Positions 9,361-18,590 of a stretch of DNA of 64,000 nucleotides are shown here, piece after piece. The position numbers and the translations under genes were made by a program. The notes under the pieces are model-generated. The model was not told where the DNA came from and searched no databases. It saw only the letters and a program-made list of their open reading frames with translations. The stretch is from an uncultured Acidimicrobiales bacterium. GTDB lineage: Bacteria; Actinomycetota; Acidimicrobiia; Acidimicrobiales; SHLQ01. Location of the stretch: NCBI GenBank assembly GCA_938084885.1, contig CALKGG010000018.1, forward strand, positions 1 through 64,000, read 5' to 3'. The first letter of the stretch is position 1. Each line of letters starts with the position of its first letter.

Positions 9361-10764
9361 CTACGAGCGGGGTGATCTGTGCGACTCGACAAACTCGCAC
9401 ACGGTCGCGAAATCGTTCGGGAGCACGTCGTAGTGCTCCGGGCGTTCGTAGAGGTCGGCAAGGTTGTCTGGGAGCGGTGGGCGAATACTCGTTGCCTTCT
9501 CCACTGCGTCAGGAAACTTGGCCGGATGGGCCGTGGCCATCACGATATGGGTTCCCTCAACACCGGACGCAACTTCGCTCTCGGCCGCACCAATCCCTAC
9601 CGCGGTGTGTGGATCGACGAGCATGTCGTCGGTCTCATGAATTGCCCTGATTACTTCGAGGGTCTGGTCGTCGGTGAGGCTGTACCCTGACCAGCCCGTC
9701 GTAAGTTCTTCGCCGATGGCTCCAGAAAAGTCGATGTGACCCGATGAGCGGAACTGCTGCATCATCTCGGCCACGACCGAACCCTGGTTGTCCAGCAATT
9801 CGTAGATCAGACGTTCGAGGTTGCTGCTGACCTGTATATCCATGCTCGGCGACAGCGAGGGCTCGACACCGCCGATCGTCATTGCTCGGCCTGTGAAGAA
9901 CTGGGTCAAGATGTCGTTGCGGTTGCTTGCAACGACGAATCTATCGATACCGGCCCCCGTGCGCTGGGCGACTCGTCCGGCGAAGACGTTGCCGAAATTC
10001 CCTGTTGGGACCGTTACCGTGACCAAGCCGCCGTCAGCGCAACGACCAGCACTGTTGGCCACGGCCCAGTGGTAGTACACGACTTGGGCCATCACGCGCG
10101 CCCAGTTGATCGAGTTCACGGCGCCGAGCTTGACCCGCTCGCGGAACGCAACGTCGGCAAACATTGCTTTAACGATGTCTTGGCAGTCGTCGAAGGTTCC
10201 GTCGACGGCAACATTGAACACGTTGGGAGCATCGACCGTGGTCATCTGGCGACGCTGGACCTCGCTGGTTCGCCCGTGCGGGTGCAGGATGAAGATGTCG
10301 GCGTTCTCTCGATCGCGGAATGCCTCGATCGCTGCCGATCCGGTGTCGCCAGACGTTGCCCCGACGATCGTCGTGCGCGTGCCTCGCCGGTCGAGTTCGT
10401 GATCGAAGAGACGCCCGAGCATTTGCATTGCCACGTCCTTGAACGCAAGCGTCGGTCCGTGAAAGAGCTCGACGAGTTCGATGCCGCTGCTCAGGGTCTC
10501 GATAGGAATAACAGCGTCGTTCGTAAACGTGTCATAGGCCGCCGCGCAGATTGCGTCGAAGTCGTGACGGTCGATCGTTCCAGCGACGAACGGCCACATG
10601 ATCTCTGCAGCGAACTGCGCGTATGGCAGCTCAGGGTCGACTGCGATTGCGCCGGGCCACACCTCGGGGACATAGAGCCCGCCATCGGGAGCCAACCCGG
10701 CCAAGAGGACATCACCAAAAGAACGTTTGGGCGACGCGCCGCGCGTGCTCGTGTAGCGAATCAC
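9361..10764 (-). CDS. thrC: Threonine synthase
   Basis: PLP enzyme converting O-phosphohomoserine to threonine. 467 residues, the long bacterial/fungal type. N-terminal YTSTRG, the PLP lysine in HGPTLAFKD (Lys109), the SGDTGSAA phosphate loop, and GNFGNVFAG for cofactor phosphate. The start is a GTG 3 nt after the hom stop codon, so it is co-transcribed with hom. Its substrate needs homoserine kinase, whose gene is not in this window. Confidence 0.94.
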   Translation of the reverse strand: MIRYTSTRGASPKRSFGDVLLAGLAPDGGLYVPEVWPGAIAVDPELPYAQFAAEIMWPFVAGTIDRHDFDAICAAAYDTFTNDAVIPIETLSSGIELVELFHGPTLAFKDVAMQMLGRLFDHELDRRGTRTTIVGATSGDTGSAAIEAFRDRENADIFILHPHGRTSEVQRRQMTTVDAPNVFNVAVDGTFDDCQDIVKAMFADVAFRERVKLGAVNSINWARVMAQVVYYHWAVANSAGRCADGGLVTVTVPTGNFGNVFAGRVAQRTGAGIDRFVVASNRNDILTQFFTGRAMTIGGVEPSLSPSMDIQVSSNLERLIYELLDNQGSVVAEMMQQFRSSGHIDFSGAIGEELTTGWSGYSLTDDQTLEVIRAIHETDDMLVDPHTAVGIGAAESEVASGVEGTHIVMATAHPAKFPDAVEKATSIRPPLPDNLADLYERPEHYDVLPNDFATVCEFVESHRSPRS

Positions 10765-10767
10765 TGA

Positions 10768-12057
10768 CTAGCTACCAATGACCCGAAGGACCTGCCCGAC
10801 GGTCTTCACGGCGTCGAGCTGGTCGAGGTCGGCCAGCGTCGAGCGGAAGTCGCGTTCGACCGCTTCGTGGGTGATGAAAACGAGTCGGGCAGACCCGTCA
10901 TCTGCGTTCTCTTGTTCCATCGAGCCGATCGAGACGCCGTGGTTTCCAAAGACTCCGGCGATCTCGGCGAGTACGCCGGGCTGATCGTTGGCATCGACGC
11001 TGAGGTAGAACGCCGAGCTGATGTCGTCGATCGAGCGGACGTTGGCCGCGGGCAGCTGACCGAGCTCATTGTTACATCCGGACTGGAGGTTGATCGCTGC
11101 GTTGACCGCATCGCCGACCATCATTGCTGCGGTCGGATGACCTCCAGCGCCGCGTCCGTAGAACATCACTTGATCCACTCCGCCACCTTCGACGAACACG
11201 GCGTTGAAGCTGTCGCGCACCGACGCGAGCGGATGGTCGACGGGAACCATTGTTGGGTGGACGCGCGCAGCAACGGAGCCGTCGGCGTTCTTCTCGACGA
11301 CCCCGAGAAGTTTGATCACATACCCGAGGCGTTGAGCATTGGCAATGTCATCGGCGGTGATCGATTCGATTCCTTCAATGTGCACGTCGCCGGCGCGCAC
11401 GGCCTGGCCGAAGGCGAGTGTTGCAATGATGGCTGCCTTTGAACCAGCGTCGAATCCTCCAACGTCGGCGGTTGGGTCGGCTTCGGCGAATCCGAGTTGC
11501 TGCGCTTCGGCGAGCGCCTCATCGTAGTCGGCACCGTTTTCGGTCATTTGCGACAGCATGTAGTTCGTCGTGCCGTTGAGGATTCCCATGACGCGGGTGA
11601 TCTCTTCGCCAATGAGGGACTCTCGTAGCGCCCGAATGAACGGCAGCCCGGCAGCGACCGACGCTTCGAGCTCAAGGTCGACTCCTGCTTCGGCCGCAGA
11701 TGCGAAGAGCTCGGGCATGTGGAGTGCGAGAAGTTCCTTGTTTGCGGTGACGACGGGTTTGCCGGCAGCAAATGCGCGAAGGACGAGTTCTCGCGTGTGG
11801 TCGACCCCGCCCATTGTCTCGATGATGATGTCAACATCGGGACGTTCGACAAGTGCTGCCGAATCGTTTGTGAGGATCGCCGGATCGACACCATCTCGAG
11901 TCTTGGTCATGTCGCGAACTGCGACCTGAACAACTTCGAGTGATAGTCCGGTTCGTCGTGCGATCTCGGGGGCTCGTTCGTTGATCAGCTGGCAGAACGA
12001 TGTACCGACCGTTCCGCAGCCGAGCACGCCAAGCCGCACGCTTTGGGTTTCTTCCAT
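10768..12057 (-). CDS. hom: Homoserine dehydrogenase
   Basis: Reduces aspartate semialdehyde to homoserine with NAD(P)H, the branch point to threonine and methionine. 429 residues: N-terminal nucleotide fold with GVLGCGTVGTS at residues 10-19, catalytic domain with GILNGTTNYML and the conserved stretch EAQQLGFAEADPTADVGG, and a C-terminal ACT domain from about residue 350 (DQPGVLAEIAGVFGNHGVSI), which usually gives feedback control by threonine. First gene of a hom-thrC pair. It is divergent from the kinase-like gene, with 157 bp between the two start codons. Confidence 0.95.
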   Translation of the reverse strand: MEETQSVRLGVLGCGTVGTSFCQLINERAPEIARRTGLSLEVVQVAVRDMTKTRDGVDPAILTNDSAALVERPDVDIIIETMGGVDHTRELVLRAFAAGKPVVTANKELLALHMPELFASAAEAGVDLELEASVAAGLPFIRALRESLIGEEITRVMGILNGTTNYMLSQMTENGADYDEALAEAQQLGFAEADPTADVGGFDAGSKAAIIATLAFGQAVRAGDVHIEGIESITADDIANAQRLGYVIKLLGVVEKNADGSVAARVHPTMVPVDHPLASVRDSFNAVFVEGGGVDQVMFYGRGAGGHPTAAMMVGDAVNAAINLQSGCNNELGQLPAANVRSIDDISSAFYLSVDANDQPGVLAEIAGVFGNHGVSIGSMEQENADDGSARLVFITHEAVERDFRSTLADLDQLDAVKTVGQVLRVIGS

Positions 12058-12214
12058 GGCAGAAATCTATCGGTGTGGCGAACACATGCCTGCCAAGGGC
12101 GGTGTTCAGTTACATCGAGCGCGCTGATGTACATACGGTCAACCTGCGTAACTGCCGCCAACCGTCCCACATGTCGATTTGTGCATTTCAATATTTTTCG
12201 ATATTCCTAGTGTT

Positions 12215-13627
12215 ATGCAGTTGCATGATGATCAACTTCCGAATGTTCACCACCAACCCGAATCCCTCGTCCCGATTCGCCTGCTCGACCTCCTCGGCAG
12301 TGGAGGCTCGGCGACGGTCTTTCGCGCAGAACGCCGGTTAGCGAATCAGCCACTCGCTGCAGCTGAGCGCGTGGCGGTCAAACTCCCCAACGCTGGCATC
12401 TCGCTTCGCGACGAAGCCGCTGCGCTCGCCCGCTTCGTCCATCCAAACATCGTGACCATGCTCGACGACCATACAGATCATGACCGAGGCGAATTCGCCG
12501 GGTCGATCGTTGTAGAACTCTGCGAAAACGGAACCTTGGAGGATCTCGTGATGCAACGGGCACTCTCGGCCGGCGAGGTACATTTCGTCGTCACCTCGAT
12601 TGGCTCGGCGCTGTCGGCCGTGCACGCCGGTGGATGGATCCATGGCGACGTGACGCCGAGCAACATTGGCTTGCGGTCATCGCAACCGCCATGCCTCTTC
12701 GACTTCGATTCGTGCCGGCGGGTCGCCAATGACATTCCTTCTGGAACCAAAGGCACTCCCGGGTTCACCGAACCTCTACTTGCCAGTTCGCCCGTCTTTG
12801 ACGCACGGTCGCTCGCGAAAACCGCCCTCTGGTCACTCGGCGCTCCAGAAGAATTCTCCACCGACGACCATCGGGTTGCGTCGGGCTTGCGCTCGTTCAT
12901 CGAAGAATGCGACCAGCAGGTGGCGCCGACCGGCCGTTCGATTCGCGACCCGGACTATGCACCGCTGAGCGATCTCTACAACGTGTTCTCCAACGTGCCG
13001 GCCACACCAATCGCCGTATCGCTCCCTACCCGAGTCGCCAGTACCGTCCGAGACCCCAACGACCCAGCCCGTCCTCGCACCCGACCGTTTGGTCCCCGTC
13101 CAGGCGACGTTGACGAGCCAGCGAACGCGCCGCAGCCTTCGCAACGTCCAAGTCGCAAGCGTCAGATTGCCGCCGTTGGTGCCGCAGTCGCTCTCCTGTG
13201 CCTCGTGAGCATCGAACTCGGTGGATCATCTCCTGCAGCAGCGACAGCACCCGCTCCGCCAGCGCCAGCCCCGCTCGAAACCTCATCGACCACTGCCGCG
13301 ACCAAAACCAACGCTGAGGAGACCTTGACCACTGCCGGAGTTGCGTGGTCGAGCGAGCACGGTTCGGCTCATGTGGTTCTTGACGGTGTAGCCACGAGCT
13401 TCGCGCCGGGACAACGTGGAGACCTCGGCGCCATTGGCGATTGGAACTGTGACGGCACCGAAACACTCGGAATCTTCCGGCCATCGACGGGTACCTGGTT
13501 CACCTTCGATGGCTGGACCCCGAACGCGACCTCGACCGTCGAGATCATCACCGACCCAAACTCCGACGACGAACAGCTCATGGTGCACACCCGCAGCGAT
13601 GGGTGCGATTACCCAGCGCTGCAATGA
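12215..13627 (+). CDS. Membrane-anchored protein-kinase-like protein with altered active site
   Basis: The N-terminal ~270 residues have a Ser/Thr kinase fold: glycine loop LGSGGSATVF, VAVK lysine, catalytic loop HGDVTPSN and DFD in place of DFG. The catalytic-loop Lys (usual D-x-K-P-x-N) is Thr and HRD is HGD, so activity is doubtful. A Pro/Arg-rich linker leads to one membrane helix (about residues 328-345) and an outer domain. That domain contains one repeat of the type GDWNCDGTETLGIFRPSTGTW, seen in secreted beta-propeller-like proteins. The ATG at 12215 is chosen over an upstream TTG. It sits inside an insertion in the lysA-hom synteny and converges on the nucleotidyltransferase gene with a 3-bp gap, so the two may act together. 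Confidence 0.75.
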   Translation: MQLHDDQLPNVHHQPESLVPIRLLDLLGSGGSATVFRAERRLANQPLAAAERVAVKLPNAGISLRDEAAALARFVHPNIVTMLDDHTDHDRGEFAGSIVVELCENGTLEDLVMQRALSAGEVHFVVTSIGSALSAVHAGGWIHGDVTPSNIGLRSSQPPCLFDFDSCRRVANDIPSGTKGTPGFTEPLLASSPVFDARSLAKTALWSLGAPEEFSTDDHRVASGLRSFIEECDQQVAPTGRSIRDPDYAPLSDLYNVFSNVPATPIAVSLPTRVASTVRDPNDPARPRTRPFGPRPGDVDEPANAPQPSQRPSRKRQIAAVGAAVALLCLVSIELGGSSPAAATAPAPPAPAPLETSSTTAATKTNAEETLTTAGVAWSSEHGSAHVVLDGVATSFAPGQRGDLGAIGDWNCDGTETLGIFRPSTGTWFTFDGWTPNATSTVEIITDPNSDDEQLMVHTRSDGCDYPALQ

Positions 13628-13630
13628 CCG

Positions 13631-14719
13631 CTATCTCCTCTTTAACAAGTCCTTGATGCGGTCGAGCGGTTCGGCGCCTTCAGGAAGACCGACCGCGAGT
13701 GCATACGCTGGCCGATCACTCATTGGAAGCGCTCGGAACGTCGCTGGAGCTAACGCTGCGAATCGGCCGTCTTCTCCCTCGACCAAATAGGGCTCAAGTG
13801 CCTGGATTTCGGCCGCGTCGACCGATGCTGTGCGATACCACGACAGTTCCGCTGGGAGAGAACATCGAAGCCTTCGTTCAACAAGGCGAATCGCCCGTCG
13901 AATGACTGGTCGACCGCGCCACCGATCGACCGATTGATCAAATCGTCCAGCATCAAAGCCAAGCGTGCTGCTGGTCCCGGCGAGCAGGGCGACGTCGCGA
14001 AGGTTCGACAACGCTGGCTCGACCTGGCCGAGGGCCACGTGATAGCAGGCGTGCAGAAGGTTGTCGGTAGGATCGAGAATTGGGACATCGACGTCGGCAA
14101 TTGCCACGACACTTCGGAGCACGAAGAGGTCACCTGGCTTCATCCAGACCCCGAACGGGCCCGGGCACAGCACCCGATGCAGGTCGATTTCGATTCCGTC
14201 GAGACGCATCGTGACCGACTTTGCGAACCGGCTGTCATACCCGGGACGCAGCTCGGGTTGTGCTCGGGTTGCCCCTTCTTTTGCCAAGGCGGCAACGGCT
14301 CGATCGATATCTGACGAGCCAACGAGTAGGTCGACGTCGCGAAAGGAGCGCTCTGCGGGGTCGGAGTAGACCGTGTGGGCAAGGGCGGCGCCCTTCAGCA
14401 ACCGATGGTCGACGCCTAAGCCCGTCAGCAAGTCCGAGACCCGAACCGCCATGACCTCGGTACGCATGGTTTGGCTCATCACATCGTCGTGGAGCGCCAC
14501 GATGCGGTCTGCAGTTTCGTTCGAGACGTCCATCCCGCCATCGATGAGGCAGACGACGCCAGCTCCGGCGATCCGTTCGGCTTTCAACCCCTCGATGAGT
14601 TCGGTTGCCTCGTCATTGGAAACCACCAACGGGGCGGTTTCTTCGGCCTGCGGCCCGATTCGGTGAGCGGCAATGGCCTCGAGTTTGGAGGTGATACCAG
14701 AGTTGAGGGCGAGCGTCAT
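13631..14719 (-). CDS. NTP_transf_5-like nucleotidyltransferase family protein
   Basis: About 362 residues. Resembles the uncharacterised nucleotidyltransferase family whose core motif is LLKG...FRDVDLLV (near residues 107-132), with the two acidic metal ligands in DVD and a third in EIDLH. Such proteins occur next to PqqD-like proteins in peptide-modification or HPr-related clusters, and here its start overlaps the PqqD-like gene by ATGA. Substrate unknown. It is the last gene of argS-lysA-pqqD-like-NTase. No radical-SAM enzyme or obvious precursor peptide was found nearby. Confidence 0.75.
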   Translation of the reverse strand: MTLALNSGITSKLEAIAAHRIGPQAEETAPLVVSNDEATELIEGLKAERIAGAGVVCLIDGGMDVSNETADRIVALHDDVMSQTMRTEVMAVRVSDLLTGLGVDHRLLKGAALAHTVYSDPAERSFRDVDLLVGSSDIDRAVAALAKEGATRAQPELRPGYDSRFAKSVTMRLDGIEIDLHRVLCPGPFGVWMKPGDLFVLRSVVAIADVDVPILDPTDNLLHACYHVALGQVEPALSNLRDVALLAGTSSTLGFDAGRFDQSVDRWRGRPVIRRAIRLVERRLRCSLPAELSWYRTASVDAAEIQALEPYLVEGEDGRFAALAPATFRALPMSDRPAYALAVGLPEGAEPLDRIKDLLKRR

Positions 14720-14997
14720 TGGACGACCACCAGCTTCTGCATGACAAACGATTCGACCGCAGCGCGTACACCGGCCTCGATCGTGTCGCTCGGGTCAGAG
14801 AAACGCTCGGCGAGCTGTTCGACGACCTGCCCAATCGTCGGGTGGGAACCAAGAAGGTCCCAAATGAGCGGCGCAGAACCGGACAGTTGCACTGCTTTCG
14901 ACGAGTCGAGGCGCTGCACGAGCAGACGCCCGTTGGCCAGGTTCCGCTCGACGACGGGGACCTTTCGATACGTGGAGTCCGGGGCCGCAATGCTCAT
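14716..14997 (-). CDS. PqqD-family peptide-binding protein
   Basis: 93 residues with the PqqD / RiPP recognition fold pattern: short beta strands at the N-terminus (RLLVQRLDSSKAVQLSG), then APLIWDLLGSHPTIGQVVEQL and the helix that closes the winged domain. In known systems this fold binds a leader peptide and presents it to a modifying enzyme. It starts 1 nt after the lysA stop (TGA-C-ATG) and overlaps the nucleotidyltransferase by 4 bp, so it is in the argS-lysA transcript. A precursor peptide gene could not be identified. Confidence 0.8.
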   Translation of the reverse strand: MSIAAPDSTYRKVPVVERNLANGRLLVQRLDSSKAVQLSGSAPLIWDLLGSHPTIGQVVEQLAERFSDPSDTIEAGVRAAVESFVMQKLVVVQ

Positions 14998-14998
14998 G

Positions 14999-16303
14999 TC
15001 ACACGTCCCGGGCCAGCAAATCGTCGAGCGTCTCTCGCCGGACGACCAGGCGGGCGTCTCCGTTCGAGCAGAAAAGCACCGCGGGCCTTGTCACGGCGTT
15101 GTAGTTCGATCCCATGGAATGACCGTACGCACCTGTCACCGGCGTTGCCAGTAAATCGCCCACCTTTGTGTTCGAGGGGACCTGCGCTTCGCGTACGAGT
15201 ACGTCGCCGGACTCGCAGTGTTTCCCGACGATGCGGACGCGAAGATCGCGCTCGGCGGTTGATCGTTCCGGGAGAAACGCCTCGTAGCCACTGCCGTAAA
15301 GCACAGGCCGCGGGTTGTCGGACATGCCTCCGTCGACAGCGACGTAGGTACGGATGCCTTCGAGCTCTTTGACCGTCCCAACCGTGTAGACGGTGATGGC
15401 TGCAGCAGCGGCGATGGATCGGCCAGGTTCGGCGGTCACACGGGCTGTTACTCCCGACGCCTCGAGCGCGTCGTGCACAACGTTCGCCCACTCGGCAATG
15501 CTGAAGCTCTCTTCACCCGCGACGTATGGAACGCCGAGGCCGCCCCCGACCGAAACCTCGTCGAGGCCATATGGGGCCCCGACCGCAGCGATGACCTCAG
15601 CGGATTTGGCGAACGAATCGACGCGAAAGACCTGCGACCCAATATGTGCGTGAATGCCTCGGAGGTTCATCGATTCCGACTCCATTGCGCGCTCGATAGC
15701 GGCGGTGGCCAACCCTGTCGACACGGTGAAACCGAACTTCGAATCGTCGCGTCCGGTGCTGATGAACTCGTGGGTGTGCGCTTCGATGCCTGGGGTGATT
15801 CGGATGAGCACGTCGGGAGTTGACAGTCCCTCCTCATGCAAGGCATCGAGTCGGTCCATCTCGTCGAAGCTGTCGATGATGATCCGGTTCACCCCGGCGC
15901 TGATGACCGTTCGCAGTTCATCGAGCGATTTGTTGTTGCCGTGAAAGATGAGGTGACGGGCAGGCACTCCAGCGGCGGTGGCGATGTGAAACTCGCCTGC
16001 GGTTGACACATCGAGATCCATACCCTCTTCATGAACGAGTTGTGCCATGGCTTTGCAGAGAAACGCCTTGCTTGCGTACGCAACACCGGGACCAAAGGCG
16101 GACACGGCCTCGCGAACACGATTGCGAAGGTGTTCTTCGTCGTAGATGAACAGCGGGGTGCCGTAGGCCGCTGCAAGGTCCGCGACCGAGCACCCGCCGA
16201 TCGTGAGACCGCCGTCATCATCGAGCGCTGCGGTTTCTGGCAACAGGGCAAAATCGACTGGCTTGGTCGACGGTTGGTAGTTGGACGGGGAGTCACTCGC
16301 CAT
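14999..16303 (-). CDS. lysA: Diaminopimelate decarboxylase
   Basis: PLP enzyme for the last step of lysine synthesis. About 434 residues. PLP lysine at residue 79 in AYASKAFLC, glycine-rich phosphate loop SVGGGLGVPY, EPGRSI, and the catalytic Cys in CESGD near the C-terminus. The ATG at 16303 has GGAGG 8 nt upstream and overlaps the end of argS by 11 bp. The ATG at 16330 has no such site. argS-lysA adjacency is standard in actinobacteria; hom, the usual next gene, is displaced by three inserted genes. Confidence 0.95.
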   Translation of the reverse strand: MASDSPSNYQPSTKPVDFALLPETAALDDDGGLTIGGCSVADLAAAYGTPLFIYDEEHLRNRVREAVSAFGPGVAYASKAFLCKAMAQLVHEEGMDLDVSTAGEFHIATAAGVPARHLIFHGNNKSLDELRTVISAGVNRIIIDSFDEMDRLDALHEEGLSTPDVLIRITPGIEAHTHEFISTGRDDSKFGFTVSTGLATAAIERAMESESMNLRGIHAHIGSQVFRVDSFAKSAEVIAAVGAPYGLDEVSVGGGLGVPYVAGEESFSIAEWANVVHDALEASGVTARVTAEPGRSIAAAAAITVYTVGTVKELEGIRTYVAVDGGMSDNPRPVLYGSGYEAFLPERSTAERDLRVRIVGKHCESGDVLVREAQVPSNTKVGDLLATPVTGAYGHSMGSNYNAVTRPAVLFCSNGDARLVVRRETLDDLLARDV

Positions 16304-17972
16304 CGTTAGAACCTCCGTCTGGTCCACCATCGGTCGATGTCATGGCAGCTTCAACTTCTTCACTCCACATCGACTCGGGAGCGGACACGCCAAGCCGGCC
16401 GAGCGTCGCGGCGAGACCGATTCGAGCGGCCTCGATCAGCCAGAGCCGCGCTTGGGTGAGCTCTGGAGACACGTTGTCGCCAATCACGTAGCAGTCGTTG
16501 TTCTGGTAGAAGCCGTGCACTGCGGATGCCAGTTCTCGTACCCATCCCACGACCCGGTGCGGTGACCGTTCTCGCGCCGCAAGTTCGATAGTGTCGGAAA
16601 TCCCGAAGAGCACGCGGAGAATTTCGATCTCGCGCGGATGGGTAAGGAGCGCCAGATCGACGTCGTCGATGGGGGCCCGTGTAATGCCCGCTTCGGCGAC
16701 GCGGGTTTGCACCCGACGAATGCGCGCATGTGCGTATTGGGTGTTGAAGACCGGGTTGTCGCTGGCTTGGGAAGCCGCCAACGCCAGATCGAAGGTTTGC
16801 TGGGAGTCGATGGAGTGAAGCAGGTAGGTGAACCGTGTCGCGTCTGGGCCGACTTCGTCGATGAGGTCGCGCAGCAACTCGATGTCGCCAGCCCGCTTGG
16901 ACAGCTTGATCTCTTTTCCCTCACGCATGAGTTTCACCATTTGGGTGACCTGGACGTCGAGGTTGGCTGGATCGTGACCGAGCGCTTCCATGGCGGCCTT
17001 CATCCGTGGGATGTACCCGTGGTGATCGGCACCCCATACGTTGACCAATTCGCTGGCTCGGCTGAACTTGTCATCGTGGTAGGCAATGTCGGGGGTCAGG
17101 TAGGTGTACTGCCCGTCGGACTTGACGAGCACCCGATCCTTGTCGTCGCCGAAATCGGTACTGCGCAGCCACGTCGCGTCATCTTCGTCGTAGACCATTC
17201 CCCGGTCGCGCAAGCGTGCCAGCGCCGCATCGAGTTTCCCGTCGTCCACGAGCGAACGTTCGCTGAACCACACATCGAACTCGATGTTGAGCATGGCCAG
17301 CACTTCTTTTTGATCGCGAAGTGCCCGGGAGTATCCCCATTCGACCGGGTCGGCGTCGTCGGGCATTTCGTTGGCCCAATCAATGATGTACTGACCCATG
17401 TAGCCGCCCTCGTCGGGCTCGCGTCCGGACTTGCGGGCAGCGAGCGAAGTGCCGAAGGTTTGCATCTGCACGCCACGGTCGTTGAGGTAGCACTCGCGCG
17501 TGACGTCGTAGCCGGTCCATTCGAGTACGCGGGCGAGGGCATCACCATAGACCGCTCCCCTGCCGTGGCCTGCATGAAGCGGCCCGGTGGGGTTTGCCGA
17601 GACAAACTCGACATTGATTGTGGAACCTGACCCGGTGGTGCTCGCTCCAAAGCCATCGAGTCCGCCATCGACCACAGCGCTCAGCACGGCGTGGAGCCAC
17701 GTTGGTTCAAGATGGAAGTTGATGAAACCAGGGCCGGCGATGTCGATCTTCGACACGTGCTCGATGTTCTGGGACTCGAGGCGCTCCACGAGACGAGTGG
17801 CGAGATCTCGGGGGTTTCCGCCGACTTGTTTCGACGTGGCCAGTGCAAGGTTGGATGACCAGTCGCCGTGCTCGCGATTCGCTGGCTGTTCTAGCCCAAT
17901 GTTCTCGGGCACGGTGAGTCCTTCGGCTTCCCCGGCAAGGGCGAGCGCGGCGCGGAGCTGTACATCGATCAT
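16293..17972 (-). CDS. argS: Arginyl-tRNA synthetase
   Basis: Class I synthetase that charges tRNA-Arg. 559 residues. N-terminal Add-1 domain, the HIGH-type motif as HAGH at about 133-136 (ANPTGPLHAGHGRGA), and the KMSKS equivalent as KLSKRAGD near residue 366, then the anticodon-binding DALR domain. The C-terminal ~15 residues are a Gly/Asp-rich tail that overlaps the lysA start. A tRNA-Arg gene lies 0.8 kb upstream on the same strand. Confidence 0.95.
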   Translation of the reverse strand: MIDVQLRAALALAGEAEGLTVPENIGLEQPANREHGDWSSNLALATSKQVGGNPRDLATRLVERLESQNIEHVSKIDIAGPGFINFHLEPTWLHAVLSAVVDGGLDGFGASTTGSGSTINVEFVSANPTGPLHAGHGRGAVYGDALARVLEWTGYDVTRECYLNDRGVQMQTFGTSLAARKSGREPDEGGYMGQYIIDWANEMPDDADPVEWGYSRALRDQKEVLAMLNIEFDVWFSERSLVDDGKLDAALARLRDRGMVYDEDDATWLRSTDFGDDKDRVLVKSDGQYTYLTPDIAYHDDKFSRASELVNVWGADHHGYIPRMKAAMEALGHDPANLDVQVTQMVKLMREGKEIKLSKRAGDIELLRDLIDEVGPDATRFTYLLHSIDSQQTFDLALAASQASDNPVFNTQYAHARIRRVQTRVAEAGITRAPIDDVDLALLTHPREIEILRVLFGISDTIELAARERSPHRVVGWVRELASAVHGFYQNNDCYVIGDNVSPELTQARLWLIEAARIGLAATLGRLGVSAPESMWSEEVEAAMTSTDGGPDGGSNDGE

Positions 17973-18125
17973 GGGGCGTAACTTTAGTGGGGTGCTCTAC
18001 CGAAACGGCCGGGGGCTACCACCACCGGCCCTGCTCCGATACAAGAGGCCGGATATGGGCGACGGACGAGGTTGAGACTGGGTGCCGGCGGAGCCGCTCT
18101 GCTGAGGGCCCCACCGGCGTGACAA

Positions 18126-18542
18126 CTAGGTCAGTTGCATGAGTCCGCCGTGGGTGGGCTCGAAGCCGCAAGACCCGATGTAGAAGTCCCGAAGGCCTTC
18201 TTCGAAGCCGACGTGCAAGAACTCGCAACCAGCGGATTGGGCTCCGTCTCGTGCGGCGTGTACGACACCGACACCGATGCCCCGGTGTCGGTAGGCCACG
18301 TCGACCATGACGTCTTCGATGAACGCATGAACCAGCCCGTCCCAGAGCACGTTGACGAATCCGACGAAGCGATCGCCGTGTCGTGCCACGACCCAGCCGA
18401 GGCTGTGCCGATAGGTCTGTTCGACCCAGTCCCACTCGGACTCGTCGAACAGTCGCGTCTCGAACGCTGCTGCGTGAAGTGCGTGGATCTCGTCGTTGGT
18501 GAACGACGCGCGCCACGTATAGGTGATGTTGCCGTGAGGCAT
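18126..18542 (-). CDS. GNAT-family N-acetyltransferase
   Basis: 138 residues with a GNAT fold: VGFVNVLWDGLVHAFIEDVMV (strands 4-5 region) and the acetyl-CoA loop YRHRGIGVGVV, followed by the C-terminal FYIGSCGFEP motif. Substrate unknown; small proteins of this type acetylate amines, antibiotics or protein N-termini. The ATG at 18542 has AAGGAG a few nt upstream. A 19-codon ORF with its own strong ribosome site precedes it on the same strand, suggesting leader-peptide control. Confidence 0.85.
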   Translation of the reverse strand: MPHGNITYTWRASFTNDEIHALHAAAFETRLFDESEWDWVEQTYRHSLGWVVARHGDRFVGFVNVLWDGLVHAFIEDVMVDVAYRHRGIGVGVVHAARDGAQSAGCEFLHVGFEEGLRDFYIGSCGFEPTHGGLMQLT

Positions 18543-18590
18543 TGGACTCTCCTTGAGAAGAAAGAAGCGATACCCCGGCTGCGAACAGAC

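Noticed and set aside
16638-17630. 330-codon + strand frame
   Set aside because: Antisense shadow of argS; no motif or ribosome site.
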